Origin: Rhodobiaceae bacterium | GTDB taxonomy: Bacteria; Pseudomonadota; Alphaproteobacteria; Parvibaculales; Parvibaculaceae | Length of the DNA stretch: 5,487 nucleotides | Direction of reading: 5' to 3' | Assembly (NCBI GenBank): GCA_002746275.1 | Contig: NVWR01000002.1 | Span: 548,052-553,538, forward strand | Shown here: piece after piece, positions 4,393-5,487 of the stretch | Numbering within the stretch: the first letter of the stretch is position 1 | Layout of the letters: every line of letters starts with the position of its first letter | Notes under the pieces: model-generated | Seen by the model: only the letters and a program-made list of their open reading frames with translations | Told to the model about the DNA's origin: nothing | Database searches by the model: none | Translations under genes and position numbers: made by a program

Positions 4393-5487
4393 TCATTCTT
4401 CTCGGAATGCCCGAAAGATCTGATCGTTCAGCGGTTTCAATAGATAAGCCATTACCGTGCGGTCTGATGTCCTGATAAATGCCTCGGCTGGCATGCCTGA
4501 GACCAAAACCAAATCGCCTAACTTTGCTAGCTCATCTGGAAGAAGTTCGAGATCAGCTTTATACCAAGAGAGTCCTGAGCGTTCATCGAAAATAATATCT
4601 GCCGACACATTTGATACGCGACACTCCAAGTCCGGAACTGTTCGGCTATTGAACGCCGTTAGTTTTACAAATGCAGACTGCCCCGTATAAATCTGGTCGA
4701 TGTGAAGAGGTTCAACACGTACACTAATGATCAGGTGCTTTTCTGTTGGTACGATTTTGAGGATGGGCTCAGCCGGGCGCACCACCCCGCCCAATGTGTG
4801 CATGCTGAGTTCGTGGACCTTACCGTCAACCGGCGATCTGATTTCAGTCCTCTGCAATTGCTCCAGCAGAGACAGATGCTGTTCTCGAAGTTCTTCAACT
4901 TGGGCGGATGTCTCGCGCAGTTCTGATAGAACAGCTTCATGAAAGTCTTTGCCAATTTGGAGTAGCTGAAGCCGTGTTTCGCTGATCGCGCTTCTTAGCC
5001 TGGCAATGGCTCCGGTGAGTTCCGAAACTTGCCCTCTCAAACTTGCGCTCTCCCTCTCTAAAGCAAGAACTCGTGTTAAGGGCGCATGCCCTTTTTCGTA
5101 TAGATCTCTAACGCCTTTCAATTCCTGTGCGATCAATTCCAGCTGCTCGCGGCGAGCCATCTGAAGTCCTTGCGAGCCACCAATTTCCTCCTCCAACTGA
5201 TGTATACGTTCTGTCAGCTGGCTTGTCTGCCCCCCTCGAGTCAATGCCCGAGCCTCAAAAATTTCCCGTTGGGTCGCCCATGAATTTTCAACAGCGGTGT
5301 TATCCGTGCCCGCCAAATCAAAATGGGAAGCACCCAACTCCTGCGCACCATCCCGTTCCGTTAGCAGTCTGGCCTGAAGTGCTGCGGCGTCAATAAGGCG
5401 ACTTTCAACGATGGCTTGATTAGCAGTCAGAAGAGAACTGTCCAGACGTATCAGCAAGTCACCCGCAGCGACTTCCTGTCCTCCACT
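4393..5487 (-). CDS. HlyD-family periplasmic adaptor of a type I secretion system (N-terminus outside window)
   Basis: The frame is open to the right edge, so the first codons are missing; 364 residues are visible of about 430-480 usual for the family. The absent part would hold the cytoplasmic tail and the inner-membrane helix. The visible part starts in the first lipoyl half-motif, GQEVAAGDLLIRLD (3-16). A long alpha-helical coiled-coil hairpin follows (about 20-210), with a turn at LYEKGHAPLTRVLALERE (129-146). Then come the second lipoyl half with RSPVDGKVHEL (217-227), a beta-barrel region (about 240-330), and the C-terminal signature GMPAEAFIRT (331-340) with MAYLLKPLNDQIFRAFRE, typical of PrtE/AprE/LapC-type adaptors. 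Such proteins bridge an inner-membrane ABC transporter to a TolC-like outer-membrane channel to export RTX-type substrates. The transporter gene would be expected just beyond the right edge. Nothing follows the gene except IS debris 50 bp away, and no terminator hairpin is evident there. Confidence 0.93.
   Translation of the reverse strand, partial: SGGQEVAAGDLLIRLDSSLLTANQAIVESRLIDAAALQARLLTERDGAQELGASHFDLAGTDNTAVENSWATQREIFEARALTRGGQTSQLTERIHQLEEEIGGSQGLQMARREQLELIAQELKGVRDLYEKGHAPLTRVLALERESASLRGQVSELTGAIARLRSAISETRLQLLQIGKDFHEAVLSELRETSAQVEELREQHLSLLEQLQRTEIRSPVDGKVHELSMHTLGGVVRPAEPILKIVPTEKHLIISVRVEPLHIDQIYTGQSAFVKLTAFNSRTVPDLECRVSNVSADIIFDERSGLSWYKADLELLPDELAKLGDLVLVSGMPAEAFIRTSDRTVMAYLLKPLNDQIFRAFREE

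Noticed and set aside
5127..5396. An 89-codon + strand frame and other short + frames at 4457-4942
   Set aside because: All lie antisense to the clear HlyD-family coding sequence and are shadows of its codon pattern.
1..5487. tRNA, rRNA, CRISPR arrays, replication origin or phage attachment site
   Set aside because: No cloverleaf-like, rRNA-like or regularly spaced repeat sequence was seen; the only repeats are the operator pair, IS ends and isolated hairpins.

Overview
The window looks like accessory DNA from a proteobacterium, most likely an alphaproteobacterium. That guess rests on gene content (a PF10118-type predicted metal hydrolase with a TetR regulator, a PrtE/LapC-type HlyD adaptor, IS6-family elements) and on moderate GC with short intergenic gaps. 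It is an inference; nothing in the window fixes the genus.

Positions 1-1770 hold a regulator-target pair read leftwards. A TetR-family repressor (681-1349) is followed by a predicted metal-dependent hydrolase (1-530, its C-terminal end lies outside the window). Between them sit two identical perfect 12-bp palindromes, GACATTAATGTC, 21 bp apart. The proximal one covers the -35 box of a good sigma-70-type promoter for the hydrolase, so the pair looks like a classical repressor switch. The regulator's own predicted promoter (1442-1470) carries two different palindromes. The rest of the 1350-1768 gap has no gene I can support.

Positions 1769-2206 encode, on the + strand, a small membrane protein with one hydrophobic segment and a bacterial PH (bPH2-type) domain. 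Its start is preceded by a run of eight Gs.

Positions 2280-4342 are a mobile-element scar. A 533-bp IS6-family element (2280-2812) keeps both terminal inverted repeats but has lost the 5' part of its transposase. A second, much more decayed IS6-family copy (3607-4342) lies in the same orientation, with a frameshift, stops and deletions. Between them is one open reading frame of 206 codons (2832-3452, - strand) that I do not recognise. The arrangement resembles an IS6 pseudo-compound transposon carrying a single unknown cargo gene.

Positions 4393-5487 hold the C-terminal 364 residues of an HlyD-family periplasmic adaptor of a type I secretion system, read leftwards. Its stop codon is 50 bp from the edge of the decayed IS6 copy. 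Its partner ABC transporter and substrate would lie beyond the right edge. No tRNA, rRNA or CRISPR array was seen.
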